Shown here: positions 40,032-41,086 of the stretch, piece by piece | Position numbering within the stretch: the first letter of the stretch is position 1 | Layout of the letters: each line of letters begins with the position of its first letter | Source of the DNA: Candidatus Aenigmatarchaeota archaeon | GTDB taxonomy: Archaea; Aenigmatarchaeota; Aenigmatarchaeia; CG10238-14; SpSt-28 | Length of the DNA stretch: 41,086 nt | Assembly: GCA_018920305.1 (NCBI GenBank) | Contig: JAHLMO010000004.1 | Location: 1-41,086, forward strand | Reading direction: 5' to 3' | Notes under the pieces: generated by a model | Database searches by the model: none | What the model was told of the DNA's origin: nothing | What the model saw: the letters and a program-made list of their open reading frames with translations, nothing else | Made by a program: the position numbers and the translations under genes

Positions 40032-41086
40032 ATGAATATAAAAAGCGTTAATATTTTACTAATATTGTTTACATTAATAATAACTTTATTTATTTCTTTT
40101 TCTGAAAATGATTATATTGAATCAAAATTAGAATTAAATTTGAATAGAGGATGGAATTTAATTTCGATACCGTTTGAAAAATATAAAATAGAATATAATG
40201 ACTGTCAAATTAGAAGTATATTTAGCTATGAAAACAGAGAATGGAAAAGAGTAAATATAAATAACTTAGAACCAGGAAAGGGATATTTTATAAGAGTTAA
40301 TAATAATTGTAAGATAGTTATTTCAGGAACAATAAAAACTGATGTAGAAAAAGTTATTAAATTAGATAGAGGATGGAATTTAATTGGAGTAATATCTCCT
40401 ATTCCAGTAGGATATATTTTAGATAGGTATAATGTTTCAAAAATTTATGTTTTTGAGAATGGACAATGGAGAGAATTGAAAGAAAATGATTTATTAGAAC
40501 CAGGAAATGGATATGCTATAAGAACTACTGCTAATATCGAATTGAGATTAGAAGGAATGTTGGGAACATATCTTGCAAGAACAAGTAGTATAGAATGTGA
40601 TGTCCCATCTGAGGCATTTGTTGGAGATAAAGTAGTTATAAGATGTATTTGTAATTTTTATCCTTTAGGAGGTTTAGAAGGAAGGTTAATATCTCCATCT
40701 AAAAATGGGGAATATTCTAGAACTTACCCTATTTATTACGCTTGTAGAAGTAAATTTCGAACTTATTCTTTTTCATTCGACGCAAATATAGAGGGTACTT
40801 GGAGATTTGTAATTAATAGAGGTATATCAGAAGTAGTAAATGAATATAGAATAAATGTAAAAAAACCATTGACTCAGCAACAGTGTAAAATAGAATGTGA
40901 TCCAATTCCATCTGAAGCATACATAGGAGATAAGGTAAACATAACTTGTAAATGTAGTGGATGTGAAAGACCTATACAAGTATATGTTAAACCTATTGTA
41001 ACAGACGTGATTGAATCAATTTTCCCTCTTGGGAAATATACATTTAAAATTGGGGAAGGTATGTGCTCAATAAATGGTACATATAT
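40032..41086 (+). CDS. Large exported modular surface protein, 3' end beyond window
   Basis: The frame is open from ATG 40032 to the right edge, 351 codons, with no stop. The signal peptide is about 1-24 (LFISFSEN). Two modules of about 75 residues follow (about 33-105 and 110-178), each starting NRGWNLIS or DRGWNLIG, with an internal aromatic strand plus EWKR or QWRE and ending EPGKGYFIR or EPGNGYAIR; such GWNLI domains occur in secreted proteins of many prokaryotes. Then come Ig-like repeats of about 90-110 residues: ECDVPSEAFVGDKVVIRC and ECDPIPSEAYIGDKVNITC, each with paired Cys. It is likely a cell-surface or S-layer-associated adhesin. C-terminal anchoring cannot be seen. Confidence 0.85.
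   Translation, partial: MNIKSVNILLILFTLIITLFISFSENDYIESKLELNLNRGWNLISIPFEKYKIEYNDCQIRSIFSYENREWKRVNINNLEPGKGYFIRVNNNCKIVISGTIKTDVEKVIKLDRGWNLIGVISPIPVGYILDRYNVSKIYVFENGQWRELKENDLLEPGNGYAIRTTANIELRLEGMLGTYLARTSSIECDVPSEAFVGDKVVIRCICNFYPLGGLEGRLISPSKNGEYSRTYPIYYACRSKFRTYSFSFDANIEGTWRFVINRGISEVVNEYRINVKKPLTQQQCKIECDPIPSEAYIGDKVNITCKCSGCERPIQVYVKPIVTDVIESIFPLGKYTFKIGEGMCSINGTY

Noticed and set aside
1-41086. Insertion sequences or integrated virus
   Set aside because: No transposase, integrase, terminal inverted repeats or viral structural genes were recognised.

Overview
The window is a compact, very A+T-rich archaeal chromosome segment. Archaeal markers are RNA polymerase subunits N and K, Alba, a Dim2/KH rRNA-processing protein, TYW1, an e-MtaB-type methylthiotransferase, Trm1, ThiI and an archaeal 23S rRNA gene. 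Several things together suggest a thermophilic DPANN archaeon of the Nanoarchaeota type: a G+C-rich 23S gene in a low-G+C genome, a 23S gene with no 16S, 5S or tRNA beside it, tiny intergenic gaps, overlapping genes and a Sulfolobales-like superoxide dismutase. This lineage call is an inference; nothing in the window proves the genus.

Layout. Positions 1-91 are the end of a CRISPR array. From 0.1 to 6 kb lie a variant Fpg/Nei-like glycosylase, two helical-repeat paralogues (284-codon and 798-codon class), a small conserved protein, Fe/Mn superoxide dismutase and a nucleotidyltransferase-like protein. From 6 to 11.3 kb lie a family 4 uracil-DNA glycosylase, a UPF0173 hydrolase, two GT4 glycosyltransferases and a GT5 glycogen synthase-like enzyme. 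From 11.3 to 20.3 kb is an information-processing block: signal peptidase, Dim2-like KH protein, CysRS, Alba, two small membrane proteins, a DUF2258-like protein, endonuclease V, MtaB-like enzyme, ThiI, thioredoxin, TYW1 and an HTH regulator. From 20.3 to 25.4 kb lie a MacB/LolD-type ABC export operon with a periplasm-like accessory protein, a ureohydrolase-family protein and Trm1. From 25.4 to 28.6 kb is the 23S rRNA transcription unit with a promoter, a structured leader and a long processing helix. rpoN and rpoK follow.

From 29.1 kb to the right edge almost every gene encodes a cell-surface protein. There are about nine bitopic proteins with a very short N-terminus, one hydrophobic helix and a Cys-containing ectodomain. 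Two proteins have a signal peptide plus a C-terminal anchor. One protein is an M64/metzincin-like metalloprotease, one carries a beta-propeller, one is a TadC/FlaJ-like platform protein with two T2SSF-type halves, and a large modular surface protein runs off the window. These genes sit in short blocks that alternate strand, with 21-35 bp divergent gaps and stop-on-stop convergent overlaps. I read this as a candidate lineage-specific type IV-filament-like or surface-attachment apparatus; its ATPase and prepilin peptidase are not in the window.

The 23S rRNA gene is itself notable. By hand alignment to E. coli numbering it differs at several nearly universal positions in the sarcin-ricin loop, the A-loop, the peptidyl transferase ring and helix 69, with compensatory changes at some helix positions but not all.
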